The translations under genes and the position numbers were made by a program. DNA of 64,000 nucleotides from Monodelphis domestica. Its lineage: Eukaryota > Chordata > Mammalia > Didelphimorphia > Didelphidae. Under the pieces are notes generated by a model. That model was not told the DNA's origin. It made no database searches and saw nothing but the letters and a program-made list of their open reading frames with translations. Where the stretch lies: contig NC_077231.1 of assembly GCF_027887165.1 (NCBI RefSeq), forward strand, positions 124,881,987-124,945,986. The letters are read 5' to 3'. Below, piece after piece: positions 1 through 12,590 of the stretch (within the stretch, counting starts at the first letter, position 1; every line of letters starts with the position of its first letter).

Positions 1-741
1 GCTGGCAGAGAAGGTTTTCATTTCATGCACTATCACTTAACATAACCTACTTTCTACACTCATAATGCTACATTTAAATGCAAAATTGACCTTACACATT
101 ACTTATGATATATAACTTTATTGCTAAACTTAATTGCTATTTTTTAAACTTTACTTAATTATCATCATTTTCTTCATTGAATTTTGGTTGTCTTCATTGA
201 ATTTTGGTCACACTTTCCTCAATATCCCTTAGAGGCCATTTCAACAAAAAATTTCCATGGAAGTTTGTTTCTTCCTCTCTTTCAGAACATTTTGATAATG
301 TGTGAAACAAGTGTCATTCAAATGAACTAGGTCCAATGTTTCCCAGCAGACACCAAAAGGACCATTTTTGTTCAGTATGCCCTCACCCAGAATTAACTCT
401 GAAAAATATCCAAATACAGCTGATACTTATGTCTGTGTTTCCCCAAATGGGGGTAATAGGATTTCTGTCTTCTGAACAGTCAAGGTAACATGTGTATACA
501 GGTACTATATTTGTTGTGCTTGAGTATCAAGGTACCATGTATATGTATATAAAATAAAGTAGTATAGTGATCTCTTTGTGTCATGTCATTTGAACCCAGA
601 GTTTAGGAGACACTGAGTTAAAAGTCACATCTGTAACCTATCTGCCCAATATCAGGTGTTGGGACTATATGTGAAGCCTCAGAGGAAAACAGGAAATGAT
701 GTCAGGCCCCAAAAAAAAGAACTACTAGAGGAGCTCAAAAA
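1..741. other. Unassigned intergenic sequence
   Basis: AT-rich; no gene, SINE head or LINE end recognised. Confidence 0.5.
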
Positions 742-1358
742 AGATTTTTAAAGTTGTTTAATTTTTTAAAAATTTTAATAAATTTCTATGTGTGTTTTCT
801 GAAGTTACATAATCCAAATTGTCTCCCTCCCTTCTTGCCTCCCCCCTCCTGGAACTGGCAAGTAATTCAATCTGGGTTATGCATATATTATCACACAAAA
901 TATATTTCCATATTATTCATTTTTGTAAGCAAATAATATTATAAAACCCCAACCCCAAAACATATACCCAAATAAAGTGTTAAATCATATGTTTCCATCT
1001 GCATTTATACTCCAGCTGTTCTTTCTGTGGAGGTGAATAGCATTCTTTTTCATAAGTCCCTCAGAATTGTCCTGGAACATTGTAATGCTATTATTAGCAA
1101 AGTCTATCACATTTGATCATTTCACAATATTGCTATTACTGTGTACACTATCCTCTTGGTTATGCTTATTTCACTCTGCATCAGTTCATGTAGGTCTCTC
1201 CAGCTCTTTCTGAAATCATCCTGTTCATCATTTCTTACACAATAGTATTCCATCACCACCATCATATACCACACTTTGTTCAACCATTCCTCAATTGAGT
1301 AATATTCCTTTAGTTTCCAATTCTTTGCCACCACAAAGAGAGCAGCTATAAATATTTC
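742..1358 (-). mobile_element. L1 3' end, 5'-truncated, old
   Basis: The minus strand encodes [15 protein letters not shown] and EEWLNKVWYMMVVMEYYC, the C-terminus of L1 ORF2p (human: FIAALFTIAKTWN, MEYYAA). The 3' UTR and A-rich tail run to lower coordinates. Divergent. Confidence 0.8.
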
Positions 1359-2263
1359 AAAAAGGATTTTAAAATTCAAATAAGAGAGGTACAAGAGAAA
1401 AGTTGGGAAAAGAAATGAGAATGATACAGGAGAATGATGAAAAAGGAGTCAACATCTTGGTAATGGAAGCAAAAAGATTGGAAAAAAATTCACTGAAGAA
1501 AACAAGTATATAGGCAGATTTTATTTCTTTCCATAGAAAATGTAGAAGATGCAAGGGACTTCCATGATTTCATAAATAAATACAGAAAGTACATGTCAGG
1601 CTTAAAGGACTCACAGGAACCCATAAGCAAATATTTTTTAAATGCATAAAGCACACTCACAGGTAGTCCCCTTTCGAAGTAACTTATCATCTGGGAAACC
1701 TTTGACATTTTGGTGAATCCCCAGCTTTCACAGAGTCCTACATATTCCCTCCCAGTGCCCTTTGGTTTTTATTATCTCCAGAAGACAAACTTCAAGGGAC
1801 AACAGGCTGGATGAGAAGCTCAATTCCCATTGGACCATTGCTGTTCAAATCATTCACTGTAAGAGTTGGGAGCAAAGGACAGTTGTTCTACTCTTTCATC
1901 TTGCAACTTCGGTCCTTTCCTATCTCTAATTAGAGCCTTTGTGGATGATCCTTTATTCTCTGAGGTTATGACAATGCTTAGGAAATCTCCAACTCTCTCT
2001 AAAAGGCCTGATCCCCAATTCTCAAACTTGATGGCAAGCATTACCCAATACATCTTTCTCTGGCCAGGATTCTAGGTTCTAGTATCATACTGTCTAAAAA
2101 ATCAAGCTATTTCCTCTGTGTAAGAGTTTTGCATTTTGAAACTTGGTCCATGACCTCCCCTGTCAGGCCACATGGCATACACATGACTACCTCTGCTATT
2201 TGCTTCCACAGGAACTCTTAACACTCCATTGATTTCTTTCCTTTTTAAAAAGTTGTTTTGATG
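1359..2263. other. Unassigned intergenic sequence
   Basis: Short frames on both strands at 1369-2075 have no recognisable protein. The frames at 1850-2075 overlap on opposite strands, as expected by chance. Confidence 0.5.
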
Positions 2264-3165
2264 AGGAGCAGCTAGGTAGAACAGCAAAAGAGTGTTAGAT
2301 CTGAGTGGGGAGGATATGGGTTCAGATCTTGCCTCAGACACTTCCTAACTGTTGTGAATTTTAAAACTACTCCATTGTACTCAGACTATACTTTAGAAGA
2401 TTTGATTTAGCTATTCCCTGATTTGTAACATTGGAGATACTTGGTCTAACAGAATCAGGTCTTGGGAACTCTACATTGTTCCACCCTACTTAGTTTAACA
2501 AGGTCAGGAATGTCTGCACCCATACTGAAGATGGCCTTCAATAGACATGTGCAGAAACAGCTGACAGACTCCTGGGATGTCCTAAGTCAAGCTAAGCTAA
2601 CATTGGTACAGATGAGACATAGGAAAATGATGTAAAACCATCTATATAGGGCACGTGACTTCCTCTCTTTGCTCTCTTTACCCGGAGAGGCGGCTGTAGC
2701 TGGCAACATGCTAAGCGTTCCAACATCATGGCGTGATGGCAGCTATTTGTCTGGGTTTTGGTGGTGAGTTTTCCCTTAAGCTAATTCAAGTTCAGGCATC
2801 TTAGAGGCTGAGCCCTCTTGGAGTTCAGGCTGATTCCTTCCTCCTTTACTCTCCAAAACCTTACCTTCCTAGAGCCTCTAATCTTCCCCCTGGCACAAGC
2901 CAGGTGGGCAAAATCCTAAATACCCTTTCCTTCTCCCTTCTTAATTTCTTTCCACTATATTAATTAAATCACCATAAATTTCCAGCTGACTTGGGTATTT
3001 TTTTTATTTGGAATATCCATGGCAACCAAATAATTAATATAATTTAGGTTGCAATGCTAAAATTATCCTTTACACTGTATGACCCTCGGCAAGTCGCTTA
3101 GTCCTGTTTGCCTAGCCCTTCCTATTCTTCTGTCACAGAATTGATACTAAGGTATGAGATAAGGT
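2264..3165 (+). mobile_element. tRNA-derived marsupial SINE, split by an LTR
   Basis: The left half, ggagcagctaggtag... to acacttcctaactgt, ends at 2352. The right half, tgaccctcggcaagtcgctt..., resumes at 3079. The LTR at 2353-3074 lies between them. Confidence 0.85.
2353..3074 (+). mobile_element. Solo LTR of an endogenous retrovirus, splitting a SINE
   Basis: Begins TGTGAATT, ends TTTACA, with a 4-base duplication ctgt at 2349-2352 and 3075-3078 and a TATA-like ctatatagg near 2643. The flanks are two halves of one SINE, which proves insertion. Same family as the LTR at 7625-8463: shared TGTGAA start and shared aaatttccagctgacttggg stretch. No internal retroviral region is attached. Four-base duplications suit a gammaretrovirus-like (ERV1) group. 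Fossil. Confidence 0.85.
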
Positions 3166-3574
3166 TTGGTTTAGTTTTTAAGTATTGATGTTTTTAAATT
3201 TTTTACAACACAGTAATTTCCAGGAATGCTGCTTTCCCCTTTCTCCCTCCCCATGAAGCCTTCCTTTATAACAAAAGGGGAGAAAGTGTGACCAAGTGGA
3301 AAATTATCCATGACTGACATCATGTGTAACATTTCTTTGTGTTTCATTTTTGAAGAAAGCTTTTTCTATTGGACTTTGGGAATTATAACCACTTAATGGT
3401 CATAATTACTATATTTTCATGGCTTTTTAAAGTGAATAGTAAAATCTAAAAAGTTAGATTTCGCTTCCACTTCAGGAAATTCAGATTTATAGGTCTCTGC
3501 CTCTATAAGACTCTCAGACATCAGAAGCAGTAGTGTTCATTCTTTTATTTTTATATTATTATTATTATATATTT

Positions 3575-4045
3575 TAAAACTCTTTAAAAATGTTATTTGA
3601 GTTTTGAATCCTCTTCTTGCCTCCTACCTCTCCTCCACCCTCTGAGAAGGTGGCACGAAATGTGATATCAATCATACATGTGAAATCATGCAGAACATAT
3701 TTCCATATTAGCCATGTTGCAAAAAATGCAAGAAAAATAAAGAAAGTGAAAAAAATATGGTTTAGTGTGCCCTCAGACCCCACCAGTTCTCTCTCTGGAA
3801 GTAGAAAGCATTTTTTTAAAAATCACAAGTCCTTTGGAATTGTCTTAGATCACTGCAGTGGTCAGAATAACCAAGTTCATTCACACTTGATTATCATACA
3901 AAATTGCTGTTAGTATATATAATGTTCTCCTGGTTCTGCTCATCTCAGTCTGCATCAGCTCATATAAGTCTTCCCAGGTTTTTCTGAAACTATTCCACCT
4001 GTCATTACTTATAGCACAATAGTATTCCATCACAATTATTTGTGT
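3575..4045 (-). mobile_element. Old L1 3'-end fragment
   Basis: Plus-strand text ttctcctggttctgctcatc and agtattccatcac is the reverse complement of the L1 3' end at 742-1358. It is more decayed and lacks a readable frame. Confidence 0.6.
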
Positions 4046-4408
4046 TTATTTTAATCTGACTTAAATATCTAGGAATTGAAAATGAAGTTAAGAGGGGAGA
4101 TGATAAGAGAGAGCAATTCCTTGTCAATAAGTACAAGTCACTTGGGCCAGGTTAACCAAATGAAAGAAAAGAGAGCTGAGATTCTGTCATTGATATTGAA
4201 AAAATACAGGGAATAAGAGATGTATTGTTAATGTTTTAATTTAAAAAAAGAAAAGGAAGAGAACAGAGTCCAAGTTTTTCTTATTGTAAACAGTGCTGTT
4301 ACAAGTCCTTTTGTACAGATCAGCAGTTTGTCTGCTTGTTTTTGTTTTTTTTCCTGCAAATACCTCTTTATAGTCCTAATAGTGGTAACCTTGAGTTCAA
4401 TAGTACAG

Positions 4409-4580
4409 GAGGGCATCTAGGTAACAGTGGATAAAGTACCAAACCTGGAGTTGGAAGACCTGCATTCAAATCTGGCCTCAGAAAGTTCCTAGTGGTCGAA
4501 GGCACTTAGCCCCAGTTGCCTAACCCTTGCCACTTTTCTTTCTTAGAATTGATACTAAGACTGACAGTAATGTTTAAAAA
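4409..4580 (+). mobile_element. tRNA-derived marsupial SINE (short type)
   Basis: Decayed gggcatctaggtaacagtgg, then ttcaaatctggcctcag, then the short-type tail with cttagaattgatactaag. Confidence 0.85.
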
Positions 4581-6074
4581 AAAGAATGAATACAGTATGT
4601 ATATTTCTGAGACATTGTATTCATACTAGGAGTATATCTTGCAACCAGTAGTGGGTGGGTAGTTGGAGAGCAGTAATGACATTTCTTTCTTTTTTTTAAA
4701 TATTTCACAGACTATACAAGATAGGAGTCTGAGTCCTAGCTTAGTGTTAAGGATGATAGTATGCAAATATATTTTACAAGCCACTTATGTTGTATGTTTT
4801 CATGGCATCATGAACTTCTAGGAGCAGAACCAAAAGAGGACCTGGGGCTTTTTTCTGTGTGCCTCCTCACCATTTCTAATGATCTTTTTGTTTTTAATTT
4901 TTGTAATTTCCCACTCTCCTCTCTTCTTTTTAGTTTAATCACCTAATGGAGTATTGATTTTGTTGGTCTAAAAAAAGTCCTTTATTTTATTTATTAATTC
5001 AATTACAGAACCACAGGGCCACAGAATATCTGCATTAGGAGGGATTTAAGTGGAGAGGAGACTTTTGCATCAATTAGCAAAGTTCCAGTCTTTCTTACAG
5101 TTAATGCATCAGTTCTGCCTACCTAGTTACCATTTATCCTTTCCTCCCATAGTAATGTGGGCAGGGAAGGATAATTCTTCACCTGGTATATCACAGGAGA
5201 TCTGCCATCTCTCCACCTACCTACTCATCTATTTATCAAATCATGAAGGAGCTAATGCAAACTTATCAAGTTTATTTAACTGGACAACTTAACAAGTATA
5301 GTAAACTCATAAAGAGTTTATTATGTATGTATAACACATCATGCAAATACAAGAAATAGAACAGCAAGATCATCTATTCTCAAGGGGCTCCCAACATCCA
5401 TATGAGATTTTAGCCATAAATGAGATTGAAAATTCCAGGTCTGTAGGATTCCTGTCTCTCCCTCAGGAGACTTTGCTGCTTTAACTAGGCAAGTACAATG
5501 GGACCACTATCTACTAGGGTTCTCTTCCCCTTACAACATGGCTTAAGCTAATTTTTCCTTGAAAGGCAAGAAATGCTATCATCAGAATTTGATGGGCACA
5601 ATGGGCTCATAATCAAGATGTGTCTCCCTTAACGTCCCCTCCAAAGGGGTAAGGACCTTGTAGCCAAGGTATATCCCACTGGAGAAGGAATGAGAGAAGC
5701 CAGAAAGGCTCAGCCAGAGTTGTATCCCAAAGCAATCCATTTTCAACAGGTAAGCCTTTCTAGATACTGGATCCCAGAATCCACTAGACAAGACTTATTT
5801 CCTACCAGCTTGCACTCCTTGGACTGGATTCCATCATGTTCCCAAAAAATCTCATCATGGTGAAACCTGCCATCATATAAGATTTCCTTAGCTTTGATAC
5901 CCTCACTTCATTAGTGTTTCTGCGCCTCTGAGAGGAGGGCTGGAGAGTGGACAGAAGAGCTCTTCTCAAAATTTCCAATTAAAGATGGCTCCCAGGCCAG
6001 CCATCTGTTCATTTTCTAGCAGCTGCTACTCCTTGGTTTATATTCCATCATGCCTCCTTGCCTAGGAAATTCTC
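4581..6074. other. Unassigned intergenic sequence
   Basis: No gene seen. Two similar phrases, gcactccttggactggattc (5809) and gctactccttggtttatatt (6023), hint at copies of one old repeat. Confidence 0.45.
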
Positions 6075-6232
6075 TCTTCTTCCTTTTTTCAACTTCCTTT
6101 TGGGTATTGTCTTCCCAATAAGCTCCTTGAGGGTTAGACTGTCTTTCTTTTTAAAGTTCTATCCCCAGAACTTAATAGGGTGTCTGGCATATACTAGGAG
6201 CTTAATAAATCTTTACTGAATGTTTAATTGAC
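6075..6232 (+). repeat. L2 3'-end fragment
   Basis: aagctccttgagggttagac, gtgtctggcatatactagga, aataaatctttactgaatg match the L2 3' end. Confidence 0.65.
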
Positions 6233-6666
6233 AAGAGAACCCAACCCCTTCTCAGGATAATACTGATTTGTCACAGATATGGCTTCTCAAAGGCCTGACA
6301 CTTAACTCAATCAATCAGATGTATAGTTATGTGACTGTTGATTAACAAGGGCAAACTTCTTGATCTGAGATTGGAGAATGCCATTTTACCCAGCTGGAGT
6401 CAGGTTGAGGGCCAACCAAGGGGGCAGTTCCAGGGTCTAGACTGGAGTCTTTAATCTCACTAACACTAGATTAACTTAGGCAAGCATGATTTCAAATGTA
6501 CCATTTCCATTTTGCAGCAGAAGTTGCCCATAGAAGGTCTACCCATCTTGTTAGACCATTTTACATCACTCAATCCATAATAGGCAACTCTGGACAAAAG
6601 GTATGTCATATTTTCAGTAGCAACTGGGTCAGTAAGAGGCAAGCAACTGCTTTTCAAAAGCAATAT

Positions 6667-6822
6667 AGGGTCCAGCTAGGTAGCATAGTAGAAGAGCATC
6701 AGTCCAGGAGTGGAGAGAATATGGGTTCAAATCTGGCCTCAAACACTTCCTAGCTGTGTGACCTTGGGCAAATCACTCACTTAACCCCCATTGCCTAGCC
6801 CTTACCACTCTTCTGCCTTAGA
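6667..6822 (+). mobile_element. tRNA-derived marsupial SINE (short type), 3'-truncated
   Basis: ccagctaggtagcatagtag, gggttcaaatctggcctc, ccttaccactcttctgcctt. Confidence 0.88.
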
Positions 6823-7620
6823 ATTTATTTGACTTTATTCTTTAACTATTGGCAAAAGGCAAGATCTCATTGACCTTGAGATAGATTGTGCATCCTCAAG
6901 TGTAGTATGCCTTGATGGGGGAGGGGGACATGTAATGGGACATGTAAGAAACACACATGAGTAGAGAATACACATATAAGGCATGTATGATGAAGTACAT
7001 GCTCCCTTGCTCTTGTGGAGAGTCCCAGTGTCTCTGTTGTCTTGTGATTGATTACAGAGTGTCTTTCTTTCAATACCTACTGGGTTTTACCTCTTCAGGC
7101 CCTCATCCCTTGTAGATCCTGGTATTCTAAGCTGACTGCAAAGGGAAGAGAACTTGACTGGAGCTCCACTAGACAGGTCTTCAGAAGCCATCGTTTCAGG
7201 GATGAAGCTTTGGGTTAGAACTTCTCTTACAACCACTTCAGGACCTATGTGGTTGAAATTTTTATGCCACTAAATTACCAAGAGGCTGAAACTAATTAGA
7301 TCCCAAGGGCAGCTTTCTTTGGGGGAAAATCAACCAATATTGTGGATGTGAAGAAAGAAGTTGTCAGGGAAACTGATCCTTATTACAACCTTGAACCCTT
7401 GAACCCTTGAACCTAGGGTGGTTTTTCCAGATGGATGTTCATGTGTGTGTGTGCCCATGTGCTTAAACTAAGGGAAGGGGGGAATTCTAAGAGACAGAGT
7501 GAATTATAGGCATGAGGAGAATAGCCTGTGAAAAAATATGGAAATGGGAAATGGAATGTTATCTGAAAAAATGGCAAAAAGGCTTTTAACTGAATTTTAC
7601 AGTGCATAAAGAGGAGCAAT
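6823..7620. other. Unassigned intergenic sequence
   Basis: Nothing recognised up to the LTR duplication at 7621. Confidence 0.5.
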
Positions 7621-7624
7621 GTAT

Positions 7625-8463
7625 TGTCAAGATAATTTTAAGGTTGTGACTTAAAATCTAGATTTAATTGGTTGCCAGGGAAAATCCCAAATAAAATACC
7701 CAAGTCAGTCTGGAAATTTATGGTAATTTAATTAATATAGAGGGAAGGAATTTAAGGAGAAGGAGGGAAGAGGATATAGGATTCCTCCTGCCTGGCCTGT
7801 GCCAGGGGGAGTTTAAAATTCCTGCCTCTAGGTCTCTGAAGAAGATTAGAGGCTTCTGGGGGGATAAAGTTGGAAAAGTAAAGGAGGAAGCTCAGCCAGA
7901 AGCTCACCACCAAACTGGACAAATAGCTTGTAGCCATGCTAAGGTGCCAGAAGGCTCAGCACATGGCTCTCAGCTAATTCTCCACCACCAATAAAGTGCC
8001 GGAGGGAGCAAAAATCCCAAATATATAGACCTTTCACCCTTGTGTCTCCTCCTCTAAATTTTCACATCTACCAATCATATCAAAGGCTTTTCTCCAGGAC
8101 TGCCCATACTTTTAGTTCTCATTTTCTTTGATTTGATTATATTTTTAGAGTTACTGAACACTTCTCTGTTAAGTTCACCTTTTGTGAGTTACTTTACCTT
8201 TTTGTGATTAATTTAACCTTTATAGTTACTTAACACTTTTTTGTATTAAGATCTAAAAATAGACTTAGCTTAAAGATCTAGCTTCACTATAAGGTGAGAA
8301 CTAAGTACCTTCATTGTTCAATCAGGAGATTACAACTTTATCTTCCCCTAAAGTACTGTCTAAGTAGGGTGGAGTAATTTAGAGTTCCCAAGACATTCTT
8401 GATTTTGTTAAACTAAGTATTTTCATTGTTACAAACAGGAAATAGCTAAATCCAATCTTCACA
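7625..8463 (-). mobile_element. Solo LTR of an endogenous retrovirus
   Basis: On the minus strand it starts TGTGAAGATTGG and ends TTGACA, flanked by the 4-base duplication gtat (7621-7624, 8464-8467). Minus-strand TATA-like ctatatatttgg lies near 8020. Its sequence parallels the LTR at 2353-3074. 839 bases, no internal region. Fossil. Confidence 0.85.
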
Positions 8464-8499
8464 GTATACTAAACCTGGAAATAGAGACTGGATTTCAAT

Positions 8500-9605
8500 T
8501 TGTATAAGTGAATCTTCCAGTCAAGATGATGGCTTAGAGACAACAAAAATTCAGACCTTCGTAAACCCTTCCTCACCAATCAAAAACATAGCACTTCCAG
8601 GGGACTGAAAACCAAATTGAACAACAGGACAGAGCTAGGGAACCCTCCTACTGGACCCAACTTAAAAGTCATGCCTCCCAAAAAGCCTGAACTCTAGAAC
8701 ATACAGGTTTAAGGGGAAGGAAAAAGGAAAGCCTCAGGATCCCTCCTCCACCTACAGTGCTGAACCTCCAGTGGTGGCTAGAATCTCTGGGCCAGCAAGG
8801 GCACTAGTCTGGCGGGAGAACCTTACCGGCAAAGCTGTGCCAGGCTCAGGGTATAGAACACGGGGAGCGTAGAGGCAACTGGAGGAGAAGCACAGAGCAG
8901 GCAGCCTAGTCTCAGCTTAAATGCTTCATCTTGCCCCCCACACACACCTCTTCTGGAGGTTTTGGCCTCAGGGCACAGCCAGATTTGCAGATCAACTCCT
9001 CCGCCCTATCTGAATCTCATCAATAAGGGCAGATAAGAAGCCTTCAGAAGGCAGAGAAGCTCAAGCTCCAACACTCCTCCCTCACAGACTCATCTGAGAG
9101 CCTCACTGACTGAGCTCCAAGGGGCAAAAGCAGCAATAAACTACAGGCAACAACCTTGACCACAGGGCAGGAAGTCCAGCTCCTTCTCAGCTTCTGCTTT
9201 CAGCTGGGGAAGATCAAACTACCTGACCTAACAGCAGAACAGCCCAAACTCACAGATCCAGCACAAAATGAGAGGAGCAAAACTACAGGCAACTACAGAG
9301 GGGGGAAAAAGGGGAAATATGAGTAAACAACAGAAAAAGAAAACAGAAATTACAACTATCAGCTTCTATCCAGGCAATGAACAAAGAGGAGGATCAAGGA
9401 ACACCAAGCAAAAACACAGAAACTCCAGTGAATTGGACACAGGCTTTGGAAGAACTCAAAATACAATTCAAAAAACAATTAAGAGAGGCTGAAGACAACT
9501 GGGAAAAGAACTTAAAAGCAAAAGAAATAATCTGGAAACAGAAAATAGTGTCTTGAAAGCCAAAATTAATCAGCTTGAAAATGAGACAAAGGAGATGTAT
9601 AATTG
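8500..9605 (+). mobile_element. L1 5' UTR and start of ORF1
   Basis: Starts agtgaatcttccagtcaaga, resembling the 5' end of young marsupial L1s, and runs through a GC-richer 5' UTR. From about 9470 it runs into coiled-coil-like ORF1 sequence (ggaaacagaaaatagtg). It stops abruptly near 9605 without ORF2. A 5' fragment without a 3' end is unusual for L1. Confidence 0.6.
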
Positions 9606-9959
9606 ACTATCTGTTACCCTAAAAAAAGAACCACATTTCCTAGGAGCCCACTGACTTCCTGTCCTTACATATTTCCTGTAGATAGGGGATATTAGGCAAG
9701 GACATGAAGGGTCCCACCTCTTTACTTCCAGTCCCAAGCTTTATTTTAAGTACAAGAGGAGATCTATGGATTTTTTCAATCTTAATTTAAGAGATTCTAT
9801 CCATGACTAGTTTTGATCAGTACCCTAATGGAAGTAACACAAGAATTCTTAAAGGTTATTTGGGCTAAAAAGGCCCATTTAAAAAAAGAGATAATTATGA
9901 GATATTTCAAAATACTTTGAGCTGGATGTTGGTAAGCATTTTTCTGCTTCAGGTCTCTC

Positions 9960-10110
9960 CCCTCTCTACTCTTACCCTTTTCCCACAGATGTCAGAGTGA
10001 ATTTCCTTGGGGCATGGTATGACAAAGTTACCCCACTGCTCAGGGAACTTTAATGTCCCAATATTGACTCTAGGGTATGATACAAGTTCAACTATTTGGA
10101 TTCTAAGACA
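9960..10110 (+). repeat. L2 fragment
   Basis: ccactgctcagggaacttta and gggtatgatacaagttcaac resemble the L2 segment that reads 'ctcaaaacccttcagtggct' in eutherians. Confidence 0.4.
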
Positions 10111-10129
10111 AATTGAATGACCATACTTT

Positions 10130-10795
10130 CCCCAGCAAGAATATAGTCAGTTTTTCTGGGTAGTTGATTCTTGGTTGTAGACCTAGTTCCCTTGCTTTCT
10201 GGAATATCATATTCTATGCCTTTTGGTCCTTCAGTGTAGATGCAGCCAGATCCTGTGTTATCTTGACTGTAATTCCATGGTATCTGAATGACTTCTTAGC
10301 AGCTTGTAATATTTTTTCCTTGGTCTGGTAGTTCTTGAATTTGGCTATAACATTCCTGGGTGTTGTCAATTGGGTATTAAGTACAGGAGGTGATCTGTGG
10401 ATTCTTTCAATCTCCACTTTTCTCTCTTGCTCTAGAATGTCAGGGCAGTTTTCTTGGATTATTTCCTGTAGAATGATGCCCAGCCTTTTTCTTTTGTCAT
10501 GGTCTTCCAGTAGGCCAATAAATCTTAAGTTGTCTTTCCTGGAACTGTTTTCTAAATCTTTTGTTTTGTGGATGAGGTGTTTCATATTTTCCTCAATTTT
10601 TTCATTCTTTTGATTTTGCTTTATAGTTTTCTGCTGCCTTGTGAAGTTGCTTGATTCTCGTTGTTGTATTCTATTTTTTAAAGACTGAATTTCATCCCTG
10701 GCTTTTTGGTCATCCTTCTCCTTTTGGTTTGATTTTCTTTGAAGGTTACCTTTCATTTTCTTTGCCTCATCTTTCATCTCTGTAAAAGTAAAATT
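10130..10795 (-). mobile_element. L1 ORF1 relic
   Basis: The minus strand reads a long coiled coil (KGNLQRKSNQKEKDDQKARD), then the RRM start RKDNLRFIGLLE and a C-terminal part ending ITVKITQDLAASTLKDQKA. This parallels human ORF1p RRxNLRIIGIPE and LTVDLSAETLQARR. A TAG follows DQKA, after which FQKARELGLQPRINYPEKL continues in frame. ORF2 is not attached. Confidence 0.85.
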
Positions 10796-10847
10796 AAATC
10801 TCAATAATAAAAATATCACATATTTAAGAGATTGATGATCATTAGAA

Positions 10848-12590
10848 ATCAAGGAATAAAGAACTTGGACTCCCTGCTCAACACCTTGAGATTGAATGAA
10901 GAAAGAGTCTGTAGGCAACGAAAGAATACAAGTTGATGTTGCTGATCAAACACAAGGTAAAGATCTAGACGATAATTCTTTTGGCTGTGATGGGATCGAA
11001 ATTGGTATTCTGATAGGACTGACAGAGACTGGAGGGCTCTCCCTGCCACAGACAGCTTTGATGACTACCCTCCTCGAAGGGGTGATGATAGCTTTGGAGA
11101 CAAGTTTTGTGATCTTTATGATTCAGACAAGTGCTGTGATGGTCTACTGGGGGATATGAATAGATCTGGAGGCTGGGGTTGCTGTTATGACAGGGGCAGC
11201 AGAAACTATGATAGAGGCTTTGATTCCAGGATTGGCAGTGGCAGAAGAGCATTCAGTAGTGGGGACTGTGGAAATGATGATTACAGAGGTTGAGGAAATT
11301 GCTATGAAGATAGATATGATAAATGAGATGATGGTTTATGGAACTCAAGAGACGATTACAGTCAGGATGATTTTAGGCTGGAAGACAGAGGTTCTCCCCA
11401 GAGACCCAAACTGAATCTGAAACCCAGGAGTACCCCCAAGGATGAAGATTCATCAGCTAGCACTTTCCAGTCTAGCCGAGCTGCCTCCATCTTCGGAGGA
11501 GCAAAGCTAGTGGATACAGTTGCTAGGGAACAAGAGGTAGAGGAACAACTATAGAAGGAGCAAGAGAAACTGCAGCCGCAAGTGGGGGAGCCAAAACTAG
11601 ATAGACTGCCCCGGGAGATACACCCAAGTTGGCAAAGTGAGGAAACTTGGGAATGATCAAGGACGAGAAGTGAGTCTTCACAGACCAGGAATACTGTTAC
11701 ATCTGGCAGGATGGAGGGAGAATGAGAAATCTCTAGAAAATGAAATATTCAATAAGGAAGAGGACTCAGTCTCCAACTTCCAAGCCTTCTAAATCAGATC
11801 AACTTCCCTTACAGGTGATGCCTGAACCCCACTGAAGGAAAACACTTAGATAAAAAGAAGTTCCAATCCTCTTGCCCGATCTCAGAGCTCAGAGTGTTCA
11901 GAGGAACAGTCTCCTACAAGTGGTGGTGGAAAGGTAACTCCATCCCAGCAGTCTGGGGAAGGATCACATAATAAATCAATGAAAGATGAGAATAAGGTAG
12001 ATGGGGAGACCATGTTGAAAGACCAAAGTGGGAACTCCAACCTTGGTCCAGTGGATGGAGGAAACAAACACCACTGGAAAGAGTCTGAGAGGAAAGATGG
12101 CAGAAAAGGTCAAGACTCCAGCCCTGCAGCTGAGCCAAAGAAACCTGAACAAAATCCAGCCTCTAAATTCTGTTCTACAAGCAAGTATGCAGCTCTCTCT
12201 GTGGATGGTAAAGATGAAAATAAGAGCGAAGACTACACTGAATAAACCTCCACGTCTTGGGCTTTCTCCCTGTCTCTTGCCAACCTGCAACATTTGAGAG
12301 CAAATCAAATCTCTATCCAGACAAGACAAATAAAACTCACCATCTCCTGGAGACCTTTCTTAACTTTTTTTATTTTTTTAGGAAAACAAAAAATTCTCTT
12401 GCATGCTGCTGTGGCCTTTAAAGTACTAAAATAACTGGAGAATTTCCAACTAGTATAGCCAGAGAGAGACTTACAGCTTTTTAAAAGGAAAAGTTTTGAT
12501 GTATTTTAGCAGCACCATATAACTGCATGTATGATTAGTGTCTAAGGTCCTCCTGTTAGCAGAAACATTAATAATATTAATGAATTAGTT
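10848..12590 (+). pseudogene. EIF4B: EIF4B processed pseudogene, 5'-truncated
   Basis: Intronless retrocopy of translation initiation factor 4B mRNA. Pieces recognised in order: NLDSLLNTLRLNEE and RIQVDVADQTQGKD (end of the RRM, about 10870-10965), the DRYG-rich region with YPPRRGDDSFGDK (about 11060-11105) and SRIGSGRRAF, then QRPKLNLKPRSTPK, RAASIFGGAK and VEEQL (about 11400-11550). KDENKVDG through KYAALSVDGKDEN and EDYTE-stop is at 11979-12245. The 3' UTR (GAGAGCAAATCAAA, ATAAAACTCACCATCTCCTG) continues to about 12590. The first third of the coding region is missing. The frame has several stops (for example TGA after DDYRG, TAG after EEQL) and shifts, and many arginine codons have become Cys, stop or Gln, as CpG decay would give. 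No clear poly(A) tail or duplication was found. Confidence 0.93.

Noticed and set aside
8500-10795. Twin-priming inversion of one L1
   Set aside because: Twin priming should leave the 3' end and tail next to the inversion; neither is present, and non-L1 sequence separates the pieces. Kept only as an open question.
11914-12329. Minus-strand frames of 74-117 codons over the EIF4B retrocopy
   Set aside because: Shadows of the plus-strand EIF4B coding sequence.
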